From Actinopolyspora xinjiangensis (GTDB lineage Bacteria; Actinomycetota; Actinomycetes; Mycobacteriales; Pseudonocardiaceae), in NCBI RefSeq assembly GCF_900104475.1, contig NZ_FNJR01000008.1:62001-126000 (forward strand): a DNA stretch of 64,000 nt, given 5' to 3'. The translations under genes were made by a program, and so were the position numbers. Below, piece after piece: positions 25,153 to 34,314 of the stretch. The first letter of the stretch is position 1, and each line of letters opens with the position of its first letter. The notes under the pieces are model-generated. The model was given only the letters and a program-made list of their open reading frames with translations, searched no databases and was not told the origin of the DNA.

Positions 25153-26082
25153 GTGCTGGCCCTCGAACACCTCCGCAAGAGCTACGGGACCCGCCCGGTC
25201 CTGCATGACGTGAGCCTGCCGGTGGAACGCGGCGAGATCCTGGGTTTCGTCGGCGGCAACGGTGCGGGCAAGACCACCTCGATGCGCATCGTTCTCGGTG
25301 TCACCGAAGCGGACAGCGGGCGAGTACTGCTCGACGGCGAGCCCGTGGACGACGGCATCCGCTCCCGGATGGGATACATGCCCGAGGAACGCGGCCTCTA
25401 CGACACCATGCGGGTGGAGCACCAGCTGCGATTCTTCGCCGAGCTGCGCGGGCTCACCCGTGGCGACGCCCGGCGCGCGGCGGCGTACTGGCTCGAGGTT
25501 CTCGGGCTGAGCCAGCGTCGACAAAGCCGCTTGCAGGAGCTGAGCCTCGGCAACCAGCAGCGGGTCCAACTCGCGGCAGCTCTGGTGCACGCCCCGGACA
25601 CACTCGTGCTCGACGAACCGTTCTCCGGTCTCGACCCGCTCGCCGTCGACGTCATGTCACGAGTCCTGCGCGAGGAGGCCGACCGCGGCGTGCCGGTCAT
25701 CTTCTCCAGCCACCAGCTCGACCTAGTGGAGCGGGTGTGCGATCGGGTCGCCGTCCTGCGCCAGGGCTCGCTGTTGGCCCACGGGACCGTGGCCGAGCTC
25801 ACCGACGAAGCGCAGCCACGTTACCTGGTACGCAGCGACGCCGATTCCCGGTTGTGGAGCGCTGAGCTGGACTCCGCTGCGCGCGACACGCTGGAGCCCG
25901 CGCCCGACGGCGGGGTGATCGTCTCGCTGGCCGGAACTCCCGAGGGGCCCGACCACCTCGCCGATGCCGTGCGGCGCCACGGCTCGCTGCTGGAACTGCG
26001 CCCCTGGCGCCCCTCCCTCTTCGAGATCTACCGCTCCGTCGTCGACCCGCATCCCGCCGACCAGGAGGAATCCACCGCATGA
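25153..26082 (+). CDS. ABC transporter ATPase (NatA/drug-type)
   Basis: A 309-residue ATPase with Walker A GGNGAGKTT, Q-loop region MGYMPEERGLYDTM, divergent signature LSLGNQQRVQ, Walker B LVLDEPFSGLD and switch His FSSHQLD. The C-terminal 90 residues form the accessory domain typical of NatA- and drug-exporting subunits. The GTG at 25153 is preferred, with AGAAGGAGA just upstream; the ATG at 25090 has no ribosome site. Coupled to the permease by ATGA. It leads the rightward biosynthetic operon, suggesting immunity or a second export route. Confidence 0.87.
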   Translation: MLALEHLRKSYGTRPVLHDVSLPVERGEILGFVGGNGAGKTTSMRIVLGVTEADSGRVLLDGEPVDDGIRSRMGYMPEERGLYDTMRVEHQLRFFAELRGLTRGDARRAAAYWLEVLGLSQRRQSRLQELSLGNQQRVQLAAALVHAPDTLVLDEPFSGLDPLAVDVMSRVLREEADRGVPVIFSSHQLDLVERVCDRVAVLRQGSLLAHGTVAELTDEAQPRYLVRSDADSRLWSAELDSAARDTLEPAPDGGVIVSLAGTPEGPDHLADAVRRHGSLLELRPWRPSLFEIYRSVVDPHPADQEESTA

Positions 26083-27335
26083 GCCTGCCCACCAGCACCG
26101 GAACCACCCGCACGTCCGCCCCCTCCCCCCCGAAGCGGCCGCGGGTCGAGCCCGAGCCCCGGCGCGTTCGCGGCCTCGGCGGGGTATGGATCATGCTCCG
26201 ACGCGAGCTCGCCACCAAACTGTGGACCAGTGCGTTCGCGCTCAGTACCGCGCTCTTCGCGCTGCTGGCGTTCGCCGTCCCCCTGCTCAGCGGTGAGAAC
26301 GACGACCCTCCCACTCTGGCTCACACCGACGCGACAAGTGCTCTCGCCACCACAGCCGCCGGGCTCGACGACCAGCTCACCCTCAAGGAGACGGCGAGCG
26401 GAAGCGACGGTCGCACGCTGCTCTCCAACGGCGAGGCCGACGCCGTGCTGGTGCCGGGCGAAGGGGACCGGGAAGGTTTCCGAGTGCTGGTCGAGGACTC
26501 GCTCGACCAGCAGCTGGCTACCACGCTACGGAGCGCGCTGCGCGACCAAGCTCTGCGCCAGGCGGCAGCGGAGAACGGTGTCGACGCCGATGCGCTCGCC
26601 CGGGATCTGCGTACCGCCTCCCTGTCCGTGGTCACCACCGGGGAGAAGATCGACATGACCGGCGTGCTGACCGGACTCAGCTTCGCGGCCGGAGCCTTGC
26701 TCATCATCCTGTTGTGGGGAATTCCGCTGGCAACCGATGTGATGCAGGAGAAAGCCTCCCGCGTCGTGGAGATCCTGCTGACCAGTGTGCGCCCCTGGCA
26801 GCTGCTGGCGGGCAAGGTCGTGGCCATCACACTCATCGGGCTCGTGCAGCTCATCGTCATCCTCGGCTCCGCGATCGCCGGGATCGCGCTGGGCGGCCAG
26901 CTACCCGATCTGGACGGCACTTCGGCCGGGGTGGTCGCGGTCGGTGCTGTGTGCCTGGTGTTCAGCATAGTCACGTGCGGCACGCTGATGGCCGGTCTCG
27001 CCGCTCGCGTCGAACGCCAGGAGGACCTCAACAGCGCCCTCCAGCCCGCCATGGCGGCGACGCTGCTACCGATGGCGGCGGCGTTCTACCTCGTGTTCGA
27101 CTCCACCGACAGCCGCTTGCTCGACGCCGCCTCGATGGCCCCGGTGTTCAACATGTTCGTACTCCCCCCTCGACTCGCGATCGAGAGCGTCCCGATCTGG
27201 CAGCTAACCACCTCCTTCGCGGTCGCGCTGCTCACCGTCGCCGCGGCCTTCTGGATCGCGGGCCGGATCTACTCCGGATCCGTGCTGCGCTCCGGTGGCA
27301 GCGTCCCGTTGCACGAAGCGGTGCGGAACCGATGA
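26079..27335 (+). CDS. ABC-2 type permease (NatB-like)
   Basis: A 418-residue membrane subunit. The N-terminus is Pro/Arg-rich and cytosolic, then one helix (WTSAFALSTALFALLAFAVPLL) and a roughly 150-residue extracytoplasmic domain. Five or six helices follow, including GIPLATDVMQEKASRVVEILLTSVRPWQLLAGK, the ABC-2 motif (quoted in parts: EKASRVVEILLTSV and PWQLLAGK). It resembles NatB/YhaP permeases. Overlaps both neighbours by four bases, so ATPase, permease and reductase are co-translated. Probable role: self-resistance or membrane clearing of lanthidin. Confidence 0.86.
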   Translation: MSLPTSTGTTRTSAPSPPKRPRVEPEPRRVRGLGGVWIMLRRELATKLWTSAFALSTALFALLAFAVPLLSGENDDPPTLAHTDATSALATTAAGLDDQLTLKETASGSDGRTLLSNGEADAVLVPGEGDREGFRVLVEDSLDQQLATTLRSALRDQALRQAAAENGVDADALARDLRTASLSVVTTGEKIDMTGVLTGLSFAAGALLIILLWGIPLATDVMQEKASRVVEILLTSVRPWQLLAGKVVAITLIGLVQLIVILGSAIAGIALGGQLPDLDGTSAGVVAVGAVCLVFSIVTCGTLMAGLAARVERQEDLNSALQPAMAATLLPMAAAFYLVFDSTDSRLLDAASMAPVFNMFVLPPRLAIESVPIWQLTTSFAVALLTVAAAFWIAGRIYSGSVLRSGGSVPLHEAVRNR

Positions 27336-28417
27336 ACGCCCCGGAGACAACTCACCCCGACAACCCCACTTCGTCGTCAACGGACCGCGACCGCCGCGTG
27401 GGGCGAGCGGATCCGGTCGGAGAGGACTTACCCATGGACCCTCGCCCGGTGCGCAGATCCGACTGCTCGGTGATATATCCGAGCTCACCCGTCGATCCCG
27501 TCGAACTCAAGACCTTCTCCTCCTTCGTCGAGCTCGCCGGGATGCACCGGTTCTACTGCGGCCAGGGCATGATCTTCGAGCCGCACACCGCGTTCGCACG
27601 GCTGATCGCGCAAGGCAACACCACACCGCTGGGCACGGCCGTGAACCTGATGCCGCTTCGGCACCCGGTCACGGCCGCCATGCACGCTCGGGAGCTCGCG
27701 GTCTTCTCCAAGGCGCCGTACGTCGCCGGGCTCGGTCTCGGGTCGCGGCAGTTCAACGAAGCGATGACCGGCAGCTGGCCCGCGAGTCCGCTCACCTACG
27801 TCCGCGAGTACGCCACGATCGTGCGCGACTTGGTCAGCGGGAAGAAAGTCGATCACCAGGGGCGCTACTTCTCGGTACGAGCGAAGCTGAACCCGGATCT
27901 CGACTACCGAGTGGACCTCGGGCTCGGCGTGCTGCGGCCCCGGATGACCGAGCTGGCCGGGGAACTCGCCGACGTAGCCATCTCCTGGCTCACCCCGCCG
28001 GAGTACTGCGCCGAGCGACTGCTGCCCGCGCTGGCTCGCGGTGCTGCCGGGCGCGAGAGTCCGCCCCGGCTGGCAACCGTGGTCAACGTCGCTCTCGACC
28101 GCCCCGGCCGCGACCCGGTGGAACTGGCCCTCGCCGGGCTCGGCGGTCACCTGGCAGCGCCCCATTACGGCGATACGCTCAAGCGGGCGGGTTATAACGT
28201 GATCATCGGCGACCGCGACCACAACGCCGCTGAAATCGTACGCGAGGGCCTGTACGTCTACGGTTCCGCGACAGAGATCGCCGAGCGGCTGTCGCACTGG
28301 CTCCGGGCCGGGGTCACCGAGATCCTGCTCAACGTCAGCGGTGTGTATTTCCAGCACGGCCCCGTCGAGGCGTTGCAGGACCTGCAAGAGATCACCGACG
28401 CATTGGACGAGCAGTGA
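27332..28417 (+). CDS. lanJ: LLM-class (probable F420H2-dependent) reductase, LanJ-like
   Basis: A 361-residue TIM-barrel oxidoreductase of the luciferase-like monooxygenase/F420 class: GTAVNLMPLRHPVTAAMHARELAVFS (in part: RHPVTAAMHARELAVFS), GLGLGSRQF, YVREYATIVRDLVSGKKVDHQGRYF (in part: YATIVRDLVSGKKVDHQG) and ADVAISWLTPP. In lexapeptide, a comparable enzyme reduces dehydroalanine to D-Ala (family knowledge); the same role here would give D-Ala/D-Abu in the core. The ATG at 27332 overlaps the permease stop. The first 35 residues are polar and extra, so an internal ATG (MDPRPVRRSD) is possible. Confidence 0.78.
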   Translation: MNAPETTHPDNPTSSSTDRDRRVGRADPVGEDLPMDPRPVRRSDCSVIYPSSPVDPVELKTFSSFVELAGMHRFYCGQGMIFEPHTAFARLIAQGNTTPLGTAVNLMPLRHPVTAAMHARELAVFSKAPYVAGLGLGSRQFNEAMTGSWPASPLTYVREYATIVRDLVSGKKVDHQGRYFSVRAKLNPDLDYRVDLGLGVLRPRMTELAGELADVAISWLTPPEYCAERLLPALARGAAGRESPPRLATVVNVALDRPGRDPVELALAGLGGHLAAPHYGDTLKRAGYNVIIGDRDHNAAEIVREGLYVYGSATEIAERLSHWLRAGVTEILLNVSGVYFQHGPVEALQDLQEITDALDEQ

Positions 28418-29049
28418 GTGATCCGACCGAGAACGCGGCGAGCGAATTCGCCGAGATACTCGCGACCCTCGAAGGACGACGGGTCGTCGTGGTGGTGACC
28501 GGCTCGCTCAGCGCGGCCTACCTGCCCTACTGGCTGGGATTCGTCAACAGGCTGCCGCATCCGCCACAGCTGCGGGTGCGGCTCACCCGCACCGCCACGA
28601 GCATGGTCGGCACGGCCGCGGTCACCGCGCTACTGGGCAGGCCGACCGAACTCGATTCCTGGGACGATGCGGCATCGGGCAGCACCGCCCACGTCGAGCT
28701 CGCCGAGTGGGCCGACGCATTCCTCGTGCACCCGTGCACCTTCTCCTACCTCGGCCGCGTCGCGAACGGCCTGGCCGACACGCCGACCCAACTCGCGCTG
28801 CAGTGCACGACCTCACCAGTGGTACTGTGCCCCGCTCTGCCGCCCGGCACTCTCGATGCCCCCGCCTACAAAGAGCACCTGGAGCGTCTCACCGGGCGGC
28901 CCGATGTGACCGTTCTCGACCCGGGAACCGGAGTCAGCACGGCAACCGGACGTCGGGAGGGTCTCCCACCCGCGCCTTTCCCGGTGGGCCTGGCATCCGT
29001 GGCCACCGCTCTCACATCGAAGTCGCCGCGGGAGGCCACGGATGACTGA
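28414..29049 (+). CDS. lanD: HFCD flavoprotein cysteine decarboxylase, LanD-like
   Basis: A 211-residue flavoprotein of the homo-oligomeric FMN-containing Cys decarboxylase family. GRRVVVVVTGSLSAAY (21-36) is the FMN-binding start; HVELAEWAD (93-101) carries the catalytic His; HPCTFSYLGRVANGLAD (106-122) stands at the PASANT-like position. It should oxidatively decarboxylate the C-terminal Cys of the precursor to an enethiolate, for AviMeCys formation with the dehydrated Thr five residues upstream. All four precursors end in Cys, which fits. GTG start coupled to lanJ (GTGA overlap). The closest known relatives would be LxmD/TvaF-type enzymes. Confidence 0.85.
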   Translation: MSDPTENAASEFAEILATLEGRRVVVVVTGSLSAAYLPYWLGFVNRLPHPPQLRVRLTRTATSMVGTAAVTALLGRPTELDSWDDAASGSTAHVELAEWADAFLVHPCTFSYLGRVANGLADTPTQLALQCTTSPVVLCPALPPGTLDAPAYKEHLERLTGRPDVTVLDPGTGVSTATGRREGLPPAPFPVGLASVATALTSKSPREATDD

Positions 29050-29944
29050 GTCGGTCGAGCAGGACGACGAGGTACTGCGGACCACCGAGACGGGCTACCT
29101 GCGCACCGTCACGATTCGTAGGCCCGACGGTCGAACAGTGCTGCGCCGGGAGCCGGGACGGTTGCGAACCCCCGGCCCCGGCCTGGTTCCCGCGATGTCA
29201 CGCGTGGCCGAGGTGACCAGGCCCGGCGTGGATTGGGCCCTGCCCCGGGCGCACGGGTCCGCGCTGTACTTCGACGTGCCGGGGCAGGCGTCCTGGGCGA
29301 CGCTGCTCCTCGCCGGTATGCCCACCGCGGCCTTGGCCCGGATGGTGAGCCCCTTGGGGCCGGCCCTCGCCGGGGTCCACGATCTCGGCGCCGCCGCCGG
29401 GCGGGAGCCCACGGGATTGCGCCGTCTCACCTCCTGGCTCCTGGAGGGCACGGGGCCCGGGGCCGCGGCCCGGTTGCACGCCCAACTCCTCGATGAGCCG
29501 GAGCTGCGGGAACTGCTGCTGGACGGAGCGCGCCGGCTGCGCTCGGCTCCCGCGACGCTCGTGCTCGGCGCGCCCGGAGGCAACGCGCTCTACCCCGCCC
29601 CGAGCGGGGAAAGCACGACCGTGCTGGTCACCGATGAGCTCGCTGACGCGCCACCGGAATGGGACCTCGGTTGGCTGCTGGGTGAATCGCTCGAACTCGC
29701 CAACACCCCGTTCGCGGCCTCCGAACCCCAGTCTCTCGACGGTCACCCTGTCGCCGAGACGGTACTGGCAGGTTACGACGGTCCAATCGATCGTTCCCTG
29801 CTCGCCAGGGCAGCCGTGCTGCGCTGGGCGATCCACCTGCACGACTACGCGGCCTACGTGGACTGGCCCGACAACGCCGCGATGCGGTTCGAACGGCTCG
29901 CCGCGCTGGCCCGCGATCCCGGGCTCGTACTCACGGGGGCCTGA
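29042..29944 (+). CDS. Degenerate phosphotransferase-like protein, candidate LanX
   Basis: A 300-residue cytosolic protein overlapping the lanD stop by eight bases. The C-terminal half resembles an APH-fold lower lobe (PPEWDLGWLLGE, then LARAAVLRWAIHLHDYAAYVDW), but it lacks a HGDxxxxN loop and DxD metal site, so it is unlikely to be a kinase. Its position, size and context match the poorly conserved X protein of class V lanthipeptide clusters, which works with K and Y in dehydration/cyclisation. It is the best candidate in this window for a ring-forming (LanX) component. Assignment is by context, not by motif. Confidence 0.5.
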   Translation: MTESVEQDDEVLRTTETGYLRTVTIRRPDGRTVLRREPGRLRTPGPGLVPAMSRVAEVTRPGVDWALPRAHGSALYFDVPGQASWATLLLAGMPTAALARMVSPLGPALAGVHDLGAAAGREPTGLRRLTSWLLEGTGPGAAARLHAQLLDEPELRELLLDGARRLRSAPATLVLGAPGGNALYPAPSGESTTVLVTDELADAPPEWDLGWLLGESLELANTPFAASEPQSLDGHPVAETVLAGYDGPIDRSLLARAAVLRWAIHLHDYAAYVDWPDNAAMRFERLAALARDPGLVLTGA

Positions 29945-29980
29945 GCCGTTCCGGCGGGAGGCGACGGGAACCGCCCGGCA

Positions 29981-30724
29981 TCAGCCCCCTTCTCCCGGCC
30001 GCACCAAACCGCTCTCGTAAGCCAGGGACACGGCCTGCACGCGGTCGCGCACGCCGGTCTTGCTCAGGATGTGGGAAACATGGCTCTTGGCGGTGTACTC
30101 GCTGACGACGAGTTCCTCCGCGATCTCGGCATTGGACAGACCGCGAGCTACCAGGCTGAGCACATCTCGTTCCCGCTCGCTCAGGCAGCCGACGAGCTGC
30201 GGCTGAAACGTGCCTCCCGTCGCGCGTGACGTGAAGTGTCGCAGCACCGTCCGGGTGACCTCGGGCGACATCAACGCGCGACCGTCGTGCACGGTACGCA
30301 CGGCGTGAACGAGTGTCTCACCGTCGCTCGCCTTGAGGAGATAGGCGCTGGCGCCTGCCTGCAACGCCGGGAAGACGCACTCCTCGGAGTCGAAGGTGGC
30401 CAGCATGACCACCTTCGACTCGGTCTCCGCGACGATCCGACGGGTGGCCTCGATGCCGTCCACGGAGCCGGGCATCAGGATGTCCATCAACACGACGTCG
30501 GGCCGCAGCTCATGCGCGACGTCGATCGCGGTTCGGCCGTCGCTCGCCTGACCCGCGACGGTCAGGTCGGGCTCGCTGTCGACGATCATGGCCACACCGC
30601 TGCGCACGAGGTCCTGGTCATCGACGATCAGCACCGAGATGGGGGCCGGCTCCAGCACCGCCTCGGTCTCTTCGGTGGGTGTGGAAACGGTCATGACGGT
30701 TGGCACCGCTGATGCTCTGGCCAT
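29981..30724 (-). CDS. NarL/LuxR-type response regulator
   Basis: A 247-residue response regulator. The receiver (about 28-145) has the acidic pair VDDQ, acceptor Asp in VLMDILMPGSVDG and the conserved Lys in LLKASD. The C-terminal LuxR HTH is SERERDVLSLVARGLSNAEIAEEL, then VSEYTAKSHVSHILSKTGVRDR. It is seven bases downstream of the methyltransferase gene, with GGAG overlapping that gene's stop. No kinase gene adjoins it; the cluster kinase at 35.0-36.3 kb may serve both regulators. Likely activates cluster operons. Confidence 0.88.
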   Translation of the reverse strand: MARASAVPTVMTVSTPTEETEAVLEPAPISVLIVDDQDLVRSGVAMIVDSEPDLTVAGQASDGRTAIDVAHELRPDVVLMDILMPGSVDGIEATRRIVAETESKVVMLATFDSEECVFPALQAGASAYLLKASDGETLVHAVRTVHDGRALMSPEVTRTVLRHFTSRATGGTFQPQLVGCLSERERDVLSLVARGLSNAEIAEELVVSEYTAKSHVSHILSKTGVRDRVQAVSLAYESGLVRPGEGG

Positions 30725-30731
30725 GGTGTGC

Positions 30732-31583
30732 TTACTCCTGGCTCGGGGTCGTGTCCGGATCGGCCACTCGATAGCGCGAGACGTGACTGAGACTGCCCGC
30801 GTTCCAGGAAGTGCCCGCCCAGTCCGCGGAGCGTTCGACCAGTTCGAGCCCGGCCAGACGAGCCATGAGATCCAACTCGGCGGGAAAGGCGTAGCGCACG
30901 ATTTCCTTGACCGTCTCGTGCCGACCGGAGTCGATCGTCGTGTGGCTGACCACGATCAACTGCATGGTGCGTTCGACGATGGTGGTGTCGATCATCAACG
31001 AACCGTCGGGGAACGGGTGCGTCTCGGTTCGTGTTCCCTGCTGGGCGTGATAGTCGCGCGGGTCGAAGGCCTCGATGACGATGTCTCCGCCGGGGGCGAC
31101 CTGTTCGCGCATCAACCGCATCGTCCGCAGTTGGGACTCGAGGGTGCGTGCCACGAAGAACGTGGACAGCGGCACGTACACCACGTCGAAGGTCTCGCCC
31201 GTGCTCTCACTGGTGAAGTCGAGCCTGCGAGTCCGGATTCCGCTGTCCGGATGGAGCTCGTGCAGCTTGTCCAGCATCCGCTGCGAAGCGTCGACCCCGG
31301 TGAGCTGGACGCCCGCTGCCGCGGTGAAGGCACCGACGCGCCCGGTGCCGATTCCCAGCTCCAGCGCCGTGCCCCCGGGGCCCGCGAGTCGGGCGACGTA
31401 TTCACCCGCGGCCTTGGCAGCCGGGGTGACCGGGTACATGTAGTCGTAGACGTCCGCCAACCCGTCGCCGTAGGTGTGTTCCCCGAACTCCCCGGAAGCG
31501 GACCGTCCGGTGTGGTCATGGCGCTGGTTCCCCGGCTCCGTGGGCCGCTGTGTGTCGTCCGTGTGCTGAGTGGCGGTCGTCAT
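30732..31583 (-). CDS. lanMT: SAM-dependent methyltransferase, likely N-terminal dimethylase
   Basis: A 283-residue class I methyltransferase. Motif I is ALELGIGTGRVG, followed by LTGVDASQRMLDKL (motif II acidic) and DVVYVPLSTFFVARTLESQ. The C-terminal part is a beta-rich lid. In class V clusters a CypM/LxmM-type methyltransferase dimethylates the alpha-amine after leader removal, and N,N-dimethyl-lanthionine is known in cacaoidin. The same is inferred here. The ATG at 31583 follows GGAAGGA; the GTG six bases earlier is less likely. It is 45 bp downstream of the HopA1 gene, same operon. Confidence 0.8.
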   Translation of the reverse strand: MTTATQHTDDTQRPTEPGNQRHDHTGRSASGEFGEHTYGDGLADVYDYMYPVTPAAKAAGEYVARLAGPGGTALELGIGTGRVGAFTAAAGVQLTGVDASQRMLDKLHELHPDSGIRTRRLDFTSESTGETFDVVYVPLSTFFVARTLESQLRTMRLMREQVAPGGDIVIEAFDPRDYHAQQGTRTETHPFPDGSLMIDTTIVERTMQLIVVSHTTIDSGRHETVKEIVRYAFPAELDLMARLAGLELVERSADWAGTSWNAGSLSHVSRYRVADPDTTPSQE

Positions 31584-31628
31584 GAGCACGTCCTTCCTGG
31601 GAGAGGAACTCGGAAGCGTTGGTGTCGG

Positions 31629-32606
31629 TCAGCTGTGATCGAAGTTGTCGTCCCCGGTGGGAACCGCGTTGAACGCGAAGGTGTCGGGATCGACACCGGC
31701 TCGCGCGCACTCCGCCGTGAGCAGCTCGTCGAATCCGGGCCCGGGGTCTTCGGCGTGCCGGACCAGAGCGTTGGCCACCACGGTGCAACGGTGCTCGCCG
31801 AAACTGAGTTCGCGGTACTGCGGCCTCGGGTCCCGGGGTTCGTCGGCGACGGCGACACCGTCCGCGATGCGGTGGGCGAATGTCGAGACCTCGTCGAGGA
31901 TTCCGGGCATCCCCGCCACCGCTTCGGCGACGTCGTGGGCCAGGTCCGCGTCGTTCCGCTCGAGGTAGACGACCAGGGCGTCACGTCGGGGGTAGCCCTC
32001 CCGGTGGGACAGCACCTTGGATCGGTAACGGACGCCGAGGTCGTTGAGTACCCGAAGGGCCTCCCGCCACACGGGGCCTGCCGACTCCGGGTCGGCGAGA
32101 TGGATGTAAATCCGTCGGAGACCGGTGGCGCTCCCGCGGGTCGAGCCCCGCGGACCGTCCACCAGATAGAAGCCGCGAGAGAGGCCGGGCCTGGATGCGG
32201 GCAGGGCCAGTTCGGCGACCGATCCGCTCGCGGCGTCCTCGGGCAGCAGCTCCTCCGGCACCCGAACCCGGACATCACCGAGATCGACCACGGCGCCGTC
32301 GTCCTCACGCCGCAGCACGTGGGCACGCCGGGGCGTCGTGTCATGTGGCTGGTTGTCGGCAAACGTCTCCTCGACGTCCTCCTCGCGCAGAATACGGCCG
32401 AGATCCTTCTCCTCGGCGCGGCCCATGTGCAGGACCTCGTACATGGCACCGACCAGACGAGGCCGCAGCTTGGCAGGAGATCCCCCCTCCACGTCGCGGA
32501 GGCCGACGGTGGCGGTCCAGTTCTCCGCGTCGACACGTACCTCGGACAGCGCCTCGAGGACGCGCTCGCGTGCTCCGGCGCCGGTAAGGATGATGGAGTT
32601 GTTCAT
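31629..32606 (-). CDS. lanY: HopA1-domain protein, LanY-like (class V dehydration partner)
   Basis: A 325-residue protein of the HopA1 effector family. Recognisable elements: FYLVDGPRGSTRGS, RIYIHLADPESAGPVWREAL (in part: RIYIHLADPESAG), VRYRSKVLSHREGYPRRDALVVYLER (in part: SKVLSHREGYPRRDALVVY), and a C-terminal tail. In class V lanthipeptides (lexapeptide, cacaoidin) and thioamitides a HopA1 protein acts as a lyase-like partner of a phosphotransferase-like protein, eliminating phosphate from Ser/Thr. Coupled to lanK by a 4-bp ATGA overlap, as expected for an obligate pair. Ends with a small acidic tail (DDNFDHS). Confidence 0.85.
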   Translation of the reverse strand: MNNSIILTGAGARERVLEALSEVRVDAENWTATVGLRDVEGGSPAKLRPRLVGAMYEVLHMGRAEEKDLGRILREEDVEETFADNQPHDTTPRRAHVLRREDDGAVVDLGDVRVRVPEELLPEDAASGSVAELALPASRPGLSRGFYLVDGPRGSTRGSATGLRRIYIHLADPESAGPVWREALRVLNDLGVRYRSKVLSHREGYPRRDALVVYLERNDADLAHDVAEAVAGMPGILDEVSTFAHRIADGVAVADEPRDPRPQYRELSFGEHRCTVVANALVRHAEDPGPGFDELLTAECARAGVDPDTFAFNAVPTGDDNFDHS

Positions 32607-33793
32607 GCGACGGGCTCCTCCGAGGCTGTGGGAAGGGCGGATGTCCGCCCGGACGGGGAAAGTTCGGCGTCCGAGAGACTCGGCAGTCCGAGAGCCGGGG
32701 CGGCATCGCCGGGGTTCAGCAGGGCCTGACGTCCGATGCCCGCGGCGGCCCAGTGCACCGCGGAGACGCGCGGGACGTATTCGGCTACCGCGAGGAGTCG
32801 GTCGAACATGTGCCACCCCGCGAAGCGGGCCGCGCGCCGCACGAACTCGGGAGTCGCGGTATCACCGCGCGCTGCCCAGTAGGACTCCCAGAACCGAGTG
32901 ATCACGGGGCGCTGGCGGTCGAGCGCCGCGGTCCCGCCCGCGACGACATCCTCGTGGTCGAGTTCCAGCTCGGCCGCGGCGGCCCCGGCGGCGGCTCCCG
33001 CGGCTCCGGAGCGGTCGGTGACGATGTCGAGAGCGGCACGGTGCAGCCACTCGCCGACCATCGACCCCACGTCACGGGCAGGATCGCCGCGACGGAACTC
33101 CTCGATGTCCACGAGCCGCAGCACCTCGTCGTGCCCCAGGAGCAGCTGGTCGAGTCGGAAGTCGCCATGGATGGCTGTGGGGGTGGCCGCCGCCTCGTCA
33201 CGCTGCAGCACGCGCAGCGCGTCCGCGACCTCCTCGTCGCGCTGCAGCCGGTTCCACACCCGCAGCACCGACGCGGATGCCTGCCGGTACAGCTTCCACG
33301 GCAAGGCGTCGAGGAAAGCGACCGGTGGCATGTGCAGGGGTTCGGTGCGTTCGGGGACCCGCTCGACGTCGAGCGCGTGAACGGCGGCGAGGATTCGGCC
33401 GAGGGCCCACGCGTGATCGGCGACGGAAGACCGGGCGGACTCCGCGTTCTCCGGCTCCTCGCGTGCGAGTTCGGCCAGACTGGACGCCCCGGCCACCGCC
33501 TCGTAGGCGAGGAACCCGTGCTCCCGGTCCGAAGCGAGCAGCGGAGCGGTGCCCAGCTCCGACCGGATGGTGGTGTTCTCACGCCGCAGCGTCTCGAACG
33601 CCGTGCACGCGGCGAACCTCTCCCGGCTCTCCGCGCCGCTGCCTCGGACGGTCTTGATGAACAAGGGGGTGTCCGTGGTGGTGACCACCAGGAAGTTCGC
33701 GTTGCGGCCGTTCTGCTCCTTGACGGTCTCCGGACGGACCCGACCCAGTTGGTGGGCGGTCAGGAACTCGTCGACACGGGAATCGATACGCAT
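32603..33793 (-). CDS. lanK: Phosphotransferase-like LanK (class V kinase)
   Basis: A 396-residue APH/choline-kinase-fold protein: ATP-lobe FIKTVRGSG (45-53), brenner-like loop AIHGDFRLDQLLL (207-219) with catalytic Asp, and metal region LVDIEEF (227-233). The usual Asn of HGDxxxxN is Gln, and DxD is DIE. It should phosphorylate Ser/Thr of the precursor core, then LanY eliminates. The ATG at 33793 is chosen; a GTG at 33853 would add 20 unconserved residues. First gene of the lanK-lanY-methyltransferase-regulator operon; 521-bp leader region upstream. Confidence 0.85.
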   Translation of the reverse strand: MRIDSRVDEFLTAHQLGRVRPETVKEQNGRNANFLVVTTTDTPLFIKTVRGSGAESRERFAACTAFETLRRENTTIRSELGTAPLLASDREHGFLAYEAVAGASSLAELAREEPENAESARSSVADHAWALGRILAAVHALDVERVPERTEPLHMPPVAFLDALPWKLYRQASASVLRVWNRLQRDEEVADALRVLQRDEAAATPTAIHGDFRLDQLLLGHDEVLRLVDIEEFRRGDPARDVGSMVGEWLHRAALDIVTDRSGAAGAAAGAAAAELELDHEDVVAGGTAALDRQRPVITRFWESYWAARGDTATPEFVRRAARFAGWHMFDRLLAVAEYVPRVSAVHWAAAGIGRQALLNPGDAAPALGLPSLSDAELSPSGRTSALPTASEEPVA

Positions 33794-34314
33794 GTCTGTC
33801 CTAGGGGTCGGGGAGCTGTCGGGCGCAGCCTGCTCGCCCGTCGGTGCCACCACCTTCGCCCGCTCGCGGGCTCACGCGCATCGGCCGCCGGATCGACTTG
33901 TTGACGGCGGCAGCTCAATCAAACGAGTGAGAGCGCAGGAGTCGAGCTCCGTCTCGCGGAGGAGAAAAACCGCCGCGAGGACGAAGGGCACGCTCCAACA
34001 GCGCTCCATCGGGTACCGCGGGAGGGGGAGTGTTCGACCCGTCGGCGCGGGAAGCCCCGATCACACGTTTCGTCACCCGCGGCGCGGCCGATTAACCGCC
34101 CAGCTCGAAGTGCCCGTGCGGGGACCCTCGCGGTTCCAGCGGGAACTCCGCCCACCGGACACATCCGGTCACGGTGAACGATCAGCAGGACTCGGACAAC
34201 GGATGTGCGGGTGTTCTCGGCGAAGTGCTCGTGGCGGGCGGCCACAGCGGGTGTTCGTTCCCCACTGCGCCGTCCGATCGATCACAACGGGCTCACGGCT
34301 CGGTGAGGCACCCC
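33794..34314. other. 521-bp gap upstream of lanK
   Basis: Between the response regulator stop and the lanK start, both on the minus strand. It probably holds the lanK promoter. Open frames here are not convincing: one plus-strand frame from 34174 has a GG motif but no ribosome site and runs antisense into the regulator gene. Confidence 0.5.
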
